This document shows, in pieces, positions 55,956 to 63,459 of a stretch of DNA of 64,000 nucleotides. The stretch is from a virus. The stretch is from IMG/VR virus record IMGVR_UViG_3300035703_000070, positions 1 through 64,000 of that record; one strand, 5' to 3'. The notes under the pieces were generated by a model. It was not told the DNA's origin. It saw nothing but the letters and a program-made list of their open reading frames with translations, and did not search any database. Both the position numbers and the translations under genes were made by a program. The first letter of the stretch is position 1. Each line of letters opens with the position of its first letter.

Positions 55956-58038
55956 TGTCAGCTTCCAGGAGGTCCTTGAAGCGCTCAGGAGCTTCTTCTT
56001 TCCATTGCTGTAGCGCCGCATCTACGTCTGCCTCGCTGATGAACGCAGCCTCGTCAATACCTCCAAGCATCAGCCCCTCCACTTGCACTGGCTCAATTGC
56101 ATCCACTTTGCTACTCACCATTTTCGCGGCCCCCTTTCGCTCTGGATCGGGATCAGTCTTGCGCTTGCGGGCGACAATCGTCTGTCGCTCTTCGCTGCTC
56201 ATCGCTTGCGCCTTCGCCTTGGGCAGGCACTTAGGCTTGCCTTCGTTCTTTTCGCGGCCGCCGCATTCACCAAGAATTTCTCCATTGGCCCCGATCCTCA
56301 CCCATTCCTCCTTGAACCACCTGTCAAGATCGTCGTAGTTGACATCGCCATCGTCTCCCTTGAAGCCACTGCCACCACCGTGTTTCTTGGCATACAGTTC
56401 TTTATATTTCTGAACCATGTAAGCGCTGGCATAAGCGCTAGGCCACACCTTGAACTTTGACTTTGCGGCAGCAATAGCCTGCTGGTGGAGGTCCTTGTCC
56501 TTGAACTGCACGTCGCCCCTAACCTCTTCAAGGTCGCGAGGCAAGAACAATCCTGCTGCATCTTCCACTTCACGACTCCCGTCCATGGGCAGTGTGCCAT
56601 TCTCTTCGTTCATTGGGTCGCGACCCCCAGGGGGCACAACAAAGCCACCCCTCCCTTGAGTGGAACCACCCCCTCCTTGAGTGGAACCACCCCCTCCTTG
56701 AGCAGGAAGCTCGCGAACCACCGATGGGTCAAGAGTCAGTTCCATTGACCACTCAGAGCCCCCATAGCGGGCGTCGGCCACTTCCTTGGGACTCAGCACC
56801 CCCAGTTGGATGTAGCGCCCGTCCACGGCCGCCACTCGAGCTCTCACGTCGGCCTTTTCTCTTTCGTTCAGCTCAAACAAATCATTGAATTTGACGCGCC
56901 ACGATTCCGGCACTCGGCCATTTGTCGGCCCCGTCTTGCTAAGCATGATGTAGGTCATCAGCTTCTTGAGGGGGCGATGGAAAGTGGATTGCTGGTAATC
57001 CGCCAGCGTCTTAGCAAAATCACGTTCTTCGCTGCGTCCAGTGGAGCCCAGGCCTCCAGGGCTCTCGCCAAACAGTACGGTGTGAGGAATCTTGGAGGCG
57101 CCAATGATGTCTATTCTTGTCTTCTCCAAGATTTCTCCAATGCCGCCAAAGTTTCTACTAATAAAAGCAAGCTCTTCTTTTTCTGCGTCAATTGCATAGC
57201 CGCGATAAACGCTCTTGCTCATGTCATTCAGCACCAAGCGATCCCTCACGTCATTCTCCTTGCCAGCCGCAAGCATTTGCGCCAATCCGCGAATTTTATG
57301 AACAAAAATATCAAACTCGCTCAAAAGTGTGGCGGCACTGTTTAAGCCGGTCCAATAATGCTTAAAGCTTTCGTAAACAGTTTGCAAGCTGCTCATTCCC
57401 CACCCATAATTCCTCTGCCTGATGCGATAGGGCAGCCAGTCACCATCAAAGCGCAAAATTCTATCTTTATGGATGTAAGTGAGTTGCGGCTGTCTAATAA
57501 GATCGCCGGAAATAATTTGATAATAAGTTGCCTTCGAGTAATCGTATAAATTTTCTTCATTGATCACTGGCGCGATTTGCCAGCGATCAAGAACTTCCAT
57601 GCCTTCCACGGCATAAATGCGACTCTTGTCCACTGGTTGATCTGCCGGTCTGCCGTCGTCAATGTAAAGAAGGATAACGGCGCCTCCATAGAGCCTGGAG
57701 TTCTTGGACGCAAGCATAAAGGTTTCGAGGATGTACAGATCCTCAATCACCTGCTCGATGCCCACCACTTCTTCCGCAGCGGCTCCTTCGCCGCCAAACA
57801 ACACCTTGAAGCCTCTGCGAGTGGCCTGCTCTGCGTAGATGTCCACGATGCGACGAGGTAGCCATTCGCCATACAACGCCTCTAGTTCTTCTTGTGTCAG
57901 AAAAACAATTGGCTGCGCCTGTGTCTGAAGACTTTTGTCCCTTCCAGCGATGCCCATGCCAGTAAGGGCATTTGCGAGACCATCGCTTCGCAGGCCTGCA
58001 CCAGTGGCATGCCCAAGATCAACCGCTTCTTCCGACAT
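55945..58038 (-). CDS. Portal protein (DUF1073) fused to DUF5872
   Basis: 697 residues. The portal core (about 20-440) carries LPRRIVDIYAEQATRRGFKV, LYGGAVILLYIDDG and SKIPHTVLFGESPGGLGSTG, the DUF1073 pattern. A Gly/Ser-rich linker with two GGGGSTQ repeats at about 450-470 leads to a C-terminal DUF5872-like part (KSKFKVWPSAYASAYMVQKY, RWFKEEWVRIGANGEILGEC, then basic). Most portals end without this domain; a fusion may link the portal to a DNA or capsid partner. Confidence 0.9.
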   Translation of the reverse strand: MSEEAVDLGHATGAGLRSDGLANALTGMGIAGRDKSLQTQAQPIVFLTQEELEALYGEWLPRRIVDIYAEQATRRGFKVLFGGEGAAAEEVVGIEQVIEDLYILETFMLASKNSRLYGGAVILLYIDDGRPADQPVDKSRIYAVEGMEVLDRWQIAPVINEENLYDYSKATYYQIISGDLIRQPQLTYIHKDRILRFDGDWLPYRIRQRNYGWGMSSLQTVYESFKHYWTGLNSAATLLSEFDIFVHKIRGLAQMLAAGKENDVRDRLVLNDMSKSVYRGYAIDAEKEELAFISRNFGGIGEILEKTRIDIIGASKIPHTVLFGESPGGLGSTGRSEERDFAKTLADYQQSTFHRPLKKLMTYIMLSKTGPTNGRVPESWRVKFNDLFELNEREKADVRARVAAVDGRYIQLGVLSPKEVADARYGGSEWSMELTLDPSVVRELPAQGGGGSTQGGGGSTQGRGGFVVPPGGRDPMNEENGTLPMDGSREVEDAAGLFLPRDLEEVRGDVQFKDKDLHQQAIAAAKSKFKVWPSAYASAYMVQKYKELYAKKHGGGSGFKGDDGDVNYDDLDRWFKEEWVRIGANGEILGECGGREKNEGKPKCLPKAKAQAMSSEERQTIVARKRKTDPDPERKGAAKMVSSKVDAIEPVQVEGLMLGGIDEAAFISEADVDAALQQWKEEAPERFKDLLEADNAE

Positions 58039-58054
58039 TGTTCACACTATTGGC

Positions 58055-58082
58055 TTGCTTTCATTCTAAACGTGGCTATGAT
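58055..58082 (+). promoter_or_regulatory. Possible promoter for the nuclease-terminase operon
   Basis: TTGCTT at 58055-58060 and TATGAT at 58077-58082 with a 16-base gap, 21 bases before the ATG at 58104. This is a fair sigma70-like match and lies between divergent genes. Confidence 0.45.
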
Positions 58083-58103
58083 GACGACGACGTTCTCTTT
58101 ATT

Positions 58104-58595
58104 ATGCCCACTCCCATTGAATTTGTCTTCTCCGAAGAGGAAAGGAAGCAGGCGATGGAGGAAGGACAAAGGCGACAGTCGGTAAACGCCGCAAAGGCGC
58201 TAAGGGGAAGGAATGGGGGTGCGTCCTTTGGGGCCAAAGCCTTGGACATTCACCTTCTGGGCGCCGCCGGCGAGATGGCTGTAGCTTCGTACCTTGAAAT
58301 GAAAGATTTTTTGTTTCAAGAACAGGAGGCCCGTCGTGGATCATGCGACCTGCCAGGTATTGACGTTAAAACCAGGAGCAAGCACTGCTACGATCTCATC
58401 GTGCAAAAACGAGAGTCTCCAAGTAAAAAATTTGTCCTTGTGACCATTGAGGCTGGAAAAACTTTGATTCATGGCTGGTGCTACGGGCATGAGGCCATGA
58501 AGGAAGAATACTGGGCCGACCCGGCTAGAGGAAGGCCCGCCTATTTCGTCCCCAAAGAAAAACTTCGCAATATTACATCGCTGACGCATGAGTGA
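58104..58595 (+). CDS. PD-(D/E)XK nuclease-like protein
   Basis: 163 residues from MPTPIEFVFSEEERKQAM. Core: HLLGAAGEMAVASYLEMK with Glu, then SCDLPGIDVKTRSKHCYDLI, the D...D-x-K arrangement of the fold. It resembles small phage nuclease-like proteins near terminase. A direct role in packaging or DNA end processing is possible but not shown. Confidence 0.7.
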   Translation: MPTPIEFVFSEEERKQAMEEGQRRQSVNAAKALRGRNGGASFGAKALDIHLLGAAGEMAVASYLEMKDFLFQEQEARRGSCDLPGIDVKTRSKHCYDLIVQKRESPSKKFVLVTIEAGKTLIHGWCYGHEAMKEEYWADPARGRPAYFVPKEKLRNITSLTHE

Positions 58596-59205
58596 AAATC
58601 AGCAATTTTACGTTTACGCATATTTGCGCAGCCAAGATTCTTTTTGTGGCCTCAAGTGGAGTCCTTATTATATTGGCAAGGGCCACAAAGGGCGAGCCTT
58701 TAAACATCACGGACGGAGATGTCCAGCTCCGAGGGACAAGAGCTACATTGTTTTTGTTCAGGAAGGGTTAACTGAGCAAGAAGCGCTGAAACTGGAGCAA
58801 TATTGCATTGCTCTTTACGGAAGGATCGATATTGGAACCGGTATTCTGCATAATTTAACCGATGGAGGAGAGGGAGCATCTGGCATGAAACACGGAGAAC
58901 AAGCGAAACAAAAAGTGTCGCAAGCCAGGCGCGGCAAGAGATTGTCCATGGAGCATAGGCTAAAATTATCGCAATCACACAATGGCAAGACATTGTCGCG
59001 TGATCACAAATTAAATATTGGACGAAAAAGTTTAAGACATCTTTACGAGTTTATTGATTTAAGCGGCGAAGTGTATATCACGGAAAATGCTAGTGACTTT
59101 TGCCGCCAGCATGGATTAGATGATGGCTCCATGTCAAAAGTTATTCATGGAAAAAGAAATTGCCACAAAGGCTGGACTGGACGCATCGTCGAAACATTGC
59201 AATGA
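58588..59205 (+). CDS. GIY-YIG homing endonuclease with NUMOD3-like repeats
   Basis: 205 residues. GIY-YIG domain at 1-95 (FYVYAYLRSQDSFC, WSPYYIGKGHKGRA, EALKLEQYCIALYG). NUMOD3-like repeats follow (KQKVSQARRGKRLS, RLKLSQSHNGKTLS, KLNIGRKS), then an HTH part. It overlaps the nuclease stop and the terL start. A paralogue lies at 62354. Confidence 0.88.
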   Translation: MSENQQFYVYAYLRSQDSFCGLKWSPYYIGKGHKGRAFKHHGRRCPAPRDKSYIVFVQEGLTEQEALKLEQYCIALYGRIDIGTGILHNLTDGGEGASGMKHGEQAKQKVSQARRGKRLSMEHRLKLSQSHNGKTLSRDHKLNIGRKSLRHLYEFIDLSGEVYITENASDFCRQHGLDDGSMSKVIHGKRNCHKGWTGRIVETLQ

Positions 59206-60584
59206 GCAACTCTCTCAAATGCAGCGACTTTGCCAAGCACGTACTAAAGCTTGAGCTTTGGCCTGAGCAAAAACGCATTCTTGATGGCTACTTTGGCGGC
59301 AATAAAACTCATGCCGTATGGGCACTTGGGCGACGCTGTGGCAAAACGCTTATGGCTGCAATTGCAGCTCTTTATGCTTGCTTTGTTCTGGAGGATCAAT
59401 ATAGAAGGCGCGTGCGCAAAACTGAAAAATGGTACATTCTTACCATTGCCAACGACCAGAGCCAAGCAAAGCTTGCCCTGAATAACATTCGCCAGTTGCT
59501 CATGGACAGTCCTCTTGTTGATGAAATCACAAGAGAGACTGCCACGGAAATTGAAACCAGCAACAATTGCGTGTTTCAAGCCATTCCCGCATCGGCTCGC
59601 GCCTCTCGTGGCAAGGCCGTGGTGATGCTGATCATGGACGAGCTTTCCTTTGCTATTGAAGGCGATGCAAACCGTGGCGCAAAAGCTATTTACGACGCTC
59701 TGTCTCCATCTATTGCACAGTTCGGTCAGCACGGTCGCATCCTTGAACTTTCGTCACCTTGGCTAACCGATGGCCTGTTCTATCAGCATTATTGCGAAGC
59801 AAAGTCAGGCGAATTTCCCTTCATGCAGGCAGTAAATCTCCCAACTTGGGAGGTAAACGTCAATCTACCCTGGGGCTGTGCATTTCTAGACGCCGAGCTC
59901 AAGCGCGATCCTGATAAATTCTGGGTGGAATATGGCGCCCAGTTCGCAAAAAACAACTCTGCCCTATTGGCCACAGAGATTGTTGAAGCTGCTATCAACA
60001 AAGAGCGAGGAGTGCTCTTTCCTGAGAAAGAGTTTACCGGCACTTACGTGCTCTCTCTAGACCCAGCCCGAGGCGGCGTGGGGCGAGACGACTATACGGC
60101 TTGCATTGTTCACTACGAAGGCGAAAGGCTAGTCGTGGACAAGTTTCACGCCTTCGAGCCCGATTTCGAGATTGGCGGAAAAAAAGAAGTGAACATGGCG
60201 AAAGTAGAAGAGTGGATTAAAGAGCATCATCGCATTTACGAATTTCAGAGCATTGTTCTTGACCAGTTCAATAGTAGTTTTATTATTCAAAACCTATCAA
60301 AGGAATTCCCCATTGCGGAACTAGCCTGGTCTGTCAGCACAAAAATGAAAGCGTTCAGCAAAATGAAAGAACTGTTCAACGCTGGCCTCATTGAACTGTA
60401 TCCTCATCAAAAAGCAATCAGTCAGCTCAAAAACCTAAGCGTTATCTACAGGGCAAGCGGACAATGGGCGGTAACCGGTGGAAAGGAAGTGGGCGTTGAT
60501 GACTATGCCTTTGCACTTGCGGCAGCAATTCTTGAAGCATCCAAAGAAAATGACATTGACTGGCTGAATAGTCTCGTGCGATGA
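59202..60584 (+). CDS. terL: Terminase large subunit
   Basis: 460 residues. Walker A region ALGRRCGKTLMAAIAALYAC, Walker B VVMLIMDELSFAIEG, then the nuclease with LSLDPARGGVGRDDYTAC, SIVLDQFNSSFI and EVGVDDYAFALAAAI supplying acidic residues. This is the ATPase-nuclease that packages and cuts phage DNA. The ATG at 59202 overlaps the GIY-YIG stop by 4 bases. It is rightward, divergent from the portal. Confidence 0.93.
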   Translation: MSNSLKCSDFAKHVLKLELWPEQKRILDGYFGGNKTHAVWALGRRCGKTLMAAIAALYACFVLEDQYRRRVRKTEKWYILTIANDQSQAKLALNNIRQLLMDSPLVDEITRETATEIETSNNCVFQAIPASARASRGKAVVMLIMDELSFAIEGDANRGAKAIYDALSPSIAQFGQHGRILELSSPWLTDGLFYQHYCEAKSGEFPFMQAVNLPTWEVNVNLPWGCAFLDAELKRDPDKFWVEYGAQFAKNNSALLATEIVEAAINKERGVLFPEKEFTGTYVLSLDPARGGVGRDDYTACIVHYEGERLVVDKFHAFEPDFEIGGKKEVNMAKVEEWIKEHHRIYEFQSIVLDQFNSSFIIQNLSKEFPIAELAWSVSTKMKAFSKMKELFNAGLIELYPHQKAISQLKNLSVIYRASGQWAVTGGKEVGVDDYAFALAAAILEASKENDIDWLNSLVR

Positions 60585-60597
60585 TTGCCTTTAGAAT

Positions 60598-60615
60598 TTT
60601 CAGCAATTGTTGAAA
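60598..60615. other. Near-palindrome after terL
   Basis: TT-TTTCA-type palindrome centred on CAATTG (TTTCAGCAATTGTTGAAA, one mismatched pair) directly after the terL stop. It could be a weak terminator or an operator. Confidence 0.4.
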
Positions 60616-60634
60616 TTTTCACTTTTACTGAAAA

Positions 60635-60811
60635 ATGATTGGCATTGAAATTTCCAGCAAAGAGCTAGCTTTTCTCTTGGCACTTCTAGAGTCGGACAGG
60701 CAGACCGCTCTGCAGCTCTTGGCGGCGGAGCACGCTTACAGGCCCGGATTGTTGCCGAAATTGCATGAAGCAGAGCGAGTGCTTAAAGCAATGAAAAACT
60801 TGGAAGGATAG
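60635..60811 (+). CDS. Small helical hypothetical protein
   Basis: 58 residues, MIGIEISSKELAFLLALLES at the start, then LLAAEHAYRPGLLPKLHEAE. Helical with a Leu-rich face. No family recognised. It follows terL by 50 bases. Confidence 0.65.
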   Translation: MIGIEISSKELAFLLALLESDRQTALQLLAAEHAYRPGLLPKLHEAERVLKAMKNLEG

Positions 60812-60836
60812 ACTAAGCACATTCCCCTTGATCGCC

Positions 60837-61052
60837 ATGGCATCCTCCTTCACTGCAGAAGAAGCCCTCGCCTGGGCAATGAAGGCCGCAGAAGCCGTAG
60901 AAGAAGCCGGCAAGAGCTTTGGGCCCATGAGCGAGGAATCGCGGCTCGCGAAAGCTGCTTTCGAGCATTTTATGGACGATTATCGCGAGCATTGGAACGC
61001 CGCCTGCGAAAATCGCTTTGGCCAGCAAGGGTGCAAGGAATACGACGTTTGA
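60837..61052 (+). CDS. Small helical hypothetical protein
   Basis: 71 residues from MASSFTAEEALAWAMKAAEA. Ala- and Glu-rich helices with two Cys late. The ATG at 60837 sits after a short spacer from the previous stop; an alternative start is three codons upstream. Function unknown. Confidence 0.65.
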   Translation: MASSFTAEEALAWAMKAAEAVEEAGKSFGPMSEESRLAKAAFEHFMDDYREHWNAACENRFGQQGCKEYDV

Positions 61053-61055
61053 GCA

Positions 61056-61184
61056 ATGGTTTGCCTGTGCTATAGCCTTTATGGCCAAAGGCATGAAATC
61101 AGGGTGCCATTTCACGAGGCTCGTTTCGTCAATAAGCGTTTGTTCCTAGAAGGAGCCGCCGTTTACTGGACCTTTCTCTGTTAA
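61056..61184 (+). CDS. Possible 42-residue protein
   Basis: MVCLCYSLYGQRHEIRVPFH and on to a hydrophobic end. The frame starts 3 bases after the previous stop. However it overlaps the promoter-like box and the first stems of the structured RNA candidate, so it may not be a real gene. Confidence 0.3.
   Translation: MVCLCYSLYGQRHEIRVPFHEARFVNKRLFLEGAAVYWTFLC
61068..61076 (+). promoter_or_regulatory. Extended -10 box before the large RNA
   Basis: TGC then TATAGC. The predicted start is about 61083. The same TGCTAT core precedes the RNA at 6080 and, on the other strand, the tRNA-proximal RNA. It is a short match and could be chance. Confidence 0.35.
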
Positions 61185-61633
61185 GCTTTCAAAGCTTCCT
61201 GCAGGAGCCCGTTGGCCAACGGCTTGCCAGCATCCTCGTCAATGCTGGCACCATCGTGGATTCCGTTCACTGTCTTGAGTGAGTTGAAGCACTTAAGACG
61301 CATGGCAGAATGTCAGGGCCGCACCCTGTTTATTTCCTGATGCGGAAACATTCTGCCTCTCGCCTCTTCTGGTGATGAAAGCTGGTTTGATTCCAGCACG
61401 AGGCATTGTTTGATACAGTAAAGATACGTTTGCCCCGCAAGGGGTGCATGCAAGCCATCCATGAAACGGGGGATGGGGACCATGGAGAAACGGTCATGAA
61501 CAAGCTCATGCTTGTGAAGCTGCAGCTCCTGAAGGCCGCAAGGCTTCATCAGGCGCAGTTGGCTTCAGTCTACGGCTACCGCCCTTGCGTGGCCTGAAAG
61601 CTACATGGGCTCGCTACGGCGAGCCTTTTCTTC
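61083..61633 (+). ncRNA. Large structured RNA candidate
   Basis: A run of perfect or near-perfect stems: 61094-61099/61109-61114, 61225-61233/61242-61250 (9 bp), 61272-61281/61290-61299 (10 bp, one G-U) and 61304-61313/61348-61357 (10 bp). Inside the last stem, hairpin 61314-61328 has a loop (61319-61323) complementary to 61341-61345. A tRNA T-arm-like hairpin lies at 61381-61397, and a terminator is at the end. Ends are uncertain; the core is 61185-61446. It may resemble phage ornate RNAs such as ROOL or GOLLD in size and density, without sequence match. A 33-codon frame at 61496-61597 with a GGAG site is also possible. Confidence 0.55.
61181..61303 (-). CDS. Possible 40-residue antisense protein
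   Basis: Minus-strand frame starting MRLKCFNSLKTVNGIHDG. It coincides with three strong stems of the RNA candidate, which explain the sequence better. No ribosome site was checked as convincing. Low confidence. Confidence 0.2.
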   Translation of the reverse strand: MRLKCFNSLKTVNGIHDGASIDEDAGKPLANGLLQEALKA

Positions 61634-61819
61634 TTGGTGGTGAATGTAAGTTTTCAGTTCGTGCAAATAAGAGCGAAGCATGGCAGCCTTTTCTAGATGC
61701 CAAGGGTCACGATGGAGAAAGTAAAGCTCCATGTGATTATCAATGGCCTTTAAGCAATTGTGAATGGGCGCATTCCAGCGCGAACGGATCGGGGTGTTAA
61801 ACGTCCGACGATCGTCCAT
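61601..61819 (-). CDS. Hypothetical protein
   Basis: 72 residues, [20 protein letters not shown] at the start, then an amphipathic helix (LEKAAMLRSYLHELKTYIHH) and a basic tail. It overlaps the phosphoesterase gene by 23 bases. Function unknown. Confidence 0.65.
   Translation of the reverse strand: MDDRRTFNTPIRSRWNAPIHNCLKAIDNHMELYFLHRDPWHLEKAAMLRSYLHELKTYIHHQEEKARRSEPM
61608..61635 (+). terminator. Terminator downstream of the large RNA
   Basis: Perfect seven-base stem GGCTCGC/GCGAGCC, loop TACG, then TTTTCTTCTT on the plus strand. It overlaps the 3' end of the minus-strand gene at 61601. Confidence 0.8.
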
Positions 61820-62357
61820 TGGCTTTGAAATAAGCCTTGATGTCTTCTAATGCTACTGGCTCAAAGTTATTCCTCTCCAGGCAGGCATTGAAATAGCGCC
61901 TATCCACTTGCCCATCTTCTGTATGAACAAGATGGCAATGGAGATGGCCGTGAACATTGCCTCGATAATGACCGACAATATTTTTAGGGTGGACAGGGAT
62001 GTGCGTGAAGATGAGACCACCAAGCATGGTGCTATCACCATGGTGGAAATATGCCCCGCGAATGTCGTCGAAATATTGAAAATAGAGCTTAGCCGGAAGG
62101 CGATCGTGGTTTCCAGCAATCAATACTTTCCTTCCATTGAAGCCCTTCAAAAGCCTTAAGGCAGTGTTAGAGAATGCCACGTCACCAAGAACATACACAT
62201 TGTCTTTCTGGTGGACTTTCTTGTTCCAGCGCTCTTGAATTATTTCGTGCATTTCCTCAATAGAGGAAAAGGGCCGCATTGCCGAACCATCTGGCGCGTC
62301 AAACTCCAGAATCCTGGAATGACCCATATGAAGATCTGCCGTAACAAATGCTGTCAT
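61797..62357 (-). CDS. Metallophosphoesterase
   Basis: 186 residues. Metal motifs in order: D8-x-H10 (TADLHMGHS), G58-D59 (LGDVAF), G82-N83-H84-D85 (AGNHDRL), FTHIPVH and VHGHLHCH. This is the calcineurin-like phosphoesterase fold, with all metal ligands present. The substrate is unknown; phage members act on nucleotides or on nucleic-acid ends. A short diverged copy of its start lies at 62958-63005. Confidence 0.9.
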   Translation of the reverse strand: MTAFVTADLHMGHSRILEFDAPDGSAMRPFSSIEEMHEIIQERWNKKVHQKDNVYVLGDVAFSNTALRLLKGFNGRKVLIAGNHDRLPAKLYFQYFDDIRGAYFHHGDSTMLGGLIFTHIPVHPKNIVGHYRGNVHGHLHCHLVHTEDGQVDRRYFNACLERNNFEPVALEDIKAYFKANGRSSDV

Positions 62358-62929
62358 TTTGCTTCTTGATTGATTGGAGTGCGTGTTGCTGTCCAGCCTT
62401 GACAGTGAGGCCTTTCCCCCCTGGAGACAGCCCTGATGTTAGCGCTTTCCACCGATGGATGCTGGGTGCAAAATTCAGAAACAGTCAAACCAGTGATGAC
62501 TTCGCCGCTTGGCCCATAAAAGGTGTACTCATATTTTTTTCTTATTTGTCGGTAATGTTCTTTGGTTTTTTCTGAATGCTTACTTCCGCGTGGCCAAGGA
62601 TCCTGCCTGTAGCGAGCAGCCCTAATTCTTTCAATCACCTCCGGGGAGAATCCTGAGCTACCTTCCCCGCCTTGTGTCAGGTTTCTTAGTAAACCAGTAC
62701 CAATGTCTTTGCGGCCCAATACCGCAATCATGTAGCGTTCGTGCTTAAACGCTTCTTTTTCGGTTAGGTCTTTTTTGAGGATCAGGATTCGACTGGGATC
62801 ACTGGGTTTGTTTACGGCGCATCTTGAATGCGAAACCCATGCGCGATAGCCACGACCTTTGCCGATGTAATACGGTGTTCCGTCTTGCCTCATGTACGCA
62901 TAGGTGTAAAAATCTGCCTTCTGTCCCAT
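62354..62929 (-). CDS. GIY-YIG homing endonuclease
   Basis: 191 residues from [23 protein letters not shown] core ([19 protein letters not shown]), [16 protein letters not shown] and [11 protein letters not shown], then a basic C-terminal part with [20 protein letters not shown] (HTH-like). It is a paralogue of the gene at 58588 (shared NLTxGGEGxSG). It separates the phosphoesterase from its truncated duplicate start. Confidence 0.88.
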   Translation of the reverse strand: MGQKADFYTYAYMRQDGTPYYIGKGRGYRAWVSHSRCAVNKPSDPSRILILKKDLTEKEAFKHERYMIAVLGRKDIGTGLLRNLTQGGEGSSGFSPEVIERIRAARYRQDPWPRGSKHSEKTKEHYRQIRKKYEYTFYGPSGEVITGLTVSEFCTQHPSVESANIRAVSRGERPHCQGWTATRTPINQEAK

Positions 62930-62957
62930 CGAGACCATGACACTAATCTTGGCCTCT

Positions 62958-63005
62958 TTATTCTATAGCCCCAAGGTGCAGGTCTGAGGTGACAAAAGCG
63001 CTCAT
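62958..63005 (-). pseudogene. Truncated copy of a phosphoesterase start
   Basis: 15 codons, [15 protein letters not shown], then a stop. The first 12 match the intact gene start [12 protein letters not shown] with D-x-H in place, but DNA differs at many third positions. It sits immediately upstream of the GIY-YIG gene, after the stop of the 66-residue gene. Most likely it is the remnant of an allele cut by the endonuclease or brought with it. Confidence 0.75.
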
Positions 63006-63010
63006 GATGA

Positions 63011-63211
63011 TCAGTGCTTTTCGTAAACCACTTTTCTTTGCACGGGATCAGGACGATCTTCCAGCTCATGCAAAAGATCAAGAGCCTGATCAAATGTGCT
63101 AAACCAGCCCCTCTCGTCCCAGATAAAAGGACAAATGCGCTCTTGTACTTCGTAGAGGGGCTCCCATGGACGCACGGCGCTTGGACGTTGAACAATGCGA
63201 AATCGCGCCAC
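63011..63211 (-). CDS. Hypothetical protein
   Basis: 66 residues: MARFRIVQRPSAVRPWEPLY, EVQERICPFIWDERGWFSTF and EQALDLLHELEDRP-like end. Small phage proteins with a YxVQxR...W....F.T...A motif are frequent, with no known function. It lies between the tRNA and phosphoesterase genes. Confidence 0.7.
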   Translation of the reverse strand: MARFRIVQRPSAVRPWEPLYEVQERICPFIWDERGWFSTFDQALDLLHELEDRPDPVQRKVVYEKH

Positions 63212-63258
63212 AGCAAAACTTAGAAGGCAAGCCTCAGTTTAGTACGGTTCGGAAGAAA

Positions 63259-63328
63259 GGGCTCCTCCAGGAATCGAACCCGGCATTCCAGGCTATCGGC
63301 CTGACGTGTAAGCCTACACTAAGGAGCA
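63259..63328 (-). tRNA. tRNA-like gene, possible Ile (GAU) anticodon
   Basis: On the minus strand: acceptor TGCTCCT/AGGAGCC with a mismatch at the first pair, T8-A9, a short D arm GTGT/ACAC with AGGCTT loop, anticodon stem TCAGG/CCTGG with loop CCGATAG (anticodon GAT, position 33 C rather than U), and a T arm CCGGG-TTCGATT-CCTGG. No encoded CCA. The parts fit a tRNA of about 70 nt, but C33 and the short D loop make it atypical; it may be a decayed or specialised tRNA. Confidence 0.65.
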
Positions 63329-63444
63329 AGTGACCCCCAAGTTTGAGCATCGTTGAGAGGCTTAGGGAGTGTTAAACGATGGAGCAAGCGTGAGGGTCAT
63401 CCGGGATTGGCTCCCAGTGACGCACAGAGGCTTGCCCTCCGTCG
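63329..63444 (-). ncRNA. Structured leader RNA upstream of the tRNA
   Basis: Minus-strand region from the predicted promoter to the tRNA. Stems: TGACCC 63331-63336 with GGGTCA 63394-63399; inside it CATCGTT 63348-63354 with AACGATG 63375-63381; and further hairpins at about 63405-63417 and 63422-63444. No protein-coding frame. It may be a processed leader or an independent RNA. Confidence 0.45.
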
Positions 63445-63450
63445 CTTGAC

Positions 63451-63459
63451 ACTATAGCA
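63451..63459 (-). promoter_or_regulatory. Extended -10 promoter for the tRNA region
   Basis: On the minus strand, TGC followed by TATAGT, starting right at the stop codon of the HNH gene upstream. The predicted start is near 63444. No good -35 is seen. Confidence 0.45.

Noticed and set aside
61313-61549. Minus-strand 78-codon frame in the structured RNA region
   Set aside because: It crosses perfect hairpins and has no domain or ribosome site; its open frame is likely incidental.
61601-61635. Possible attachment site at the T-arm-like hairpin (61381-61397)
   Set aside because: A tRNA 3'-end-like core could mark an attP, but there is no integrase in the window and the acceptor bases do not form a full tRNA end.
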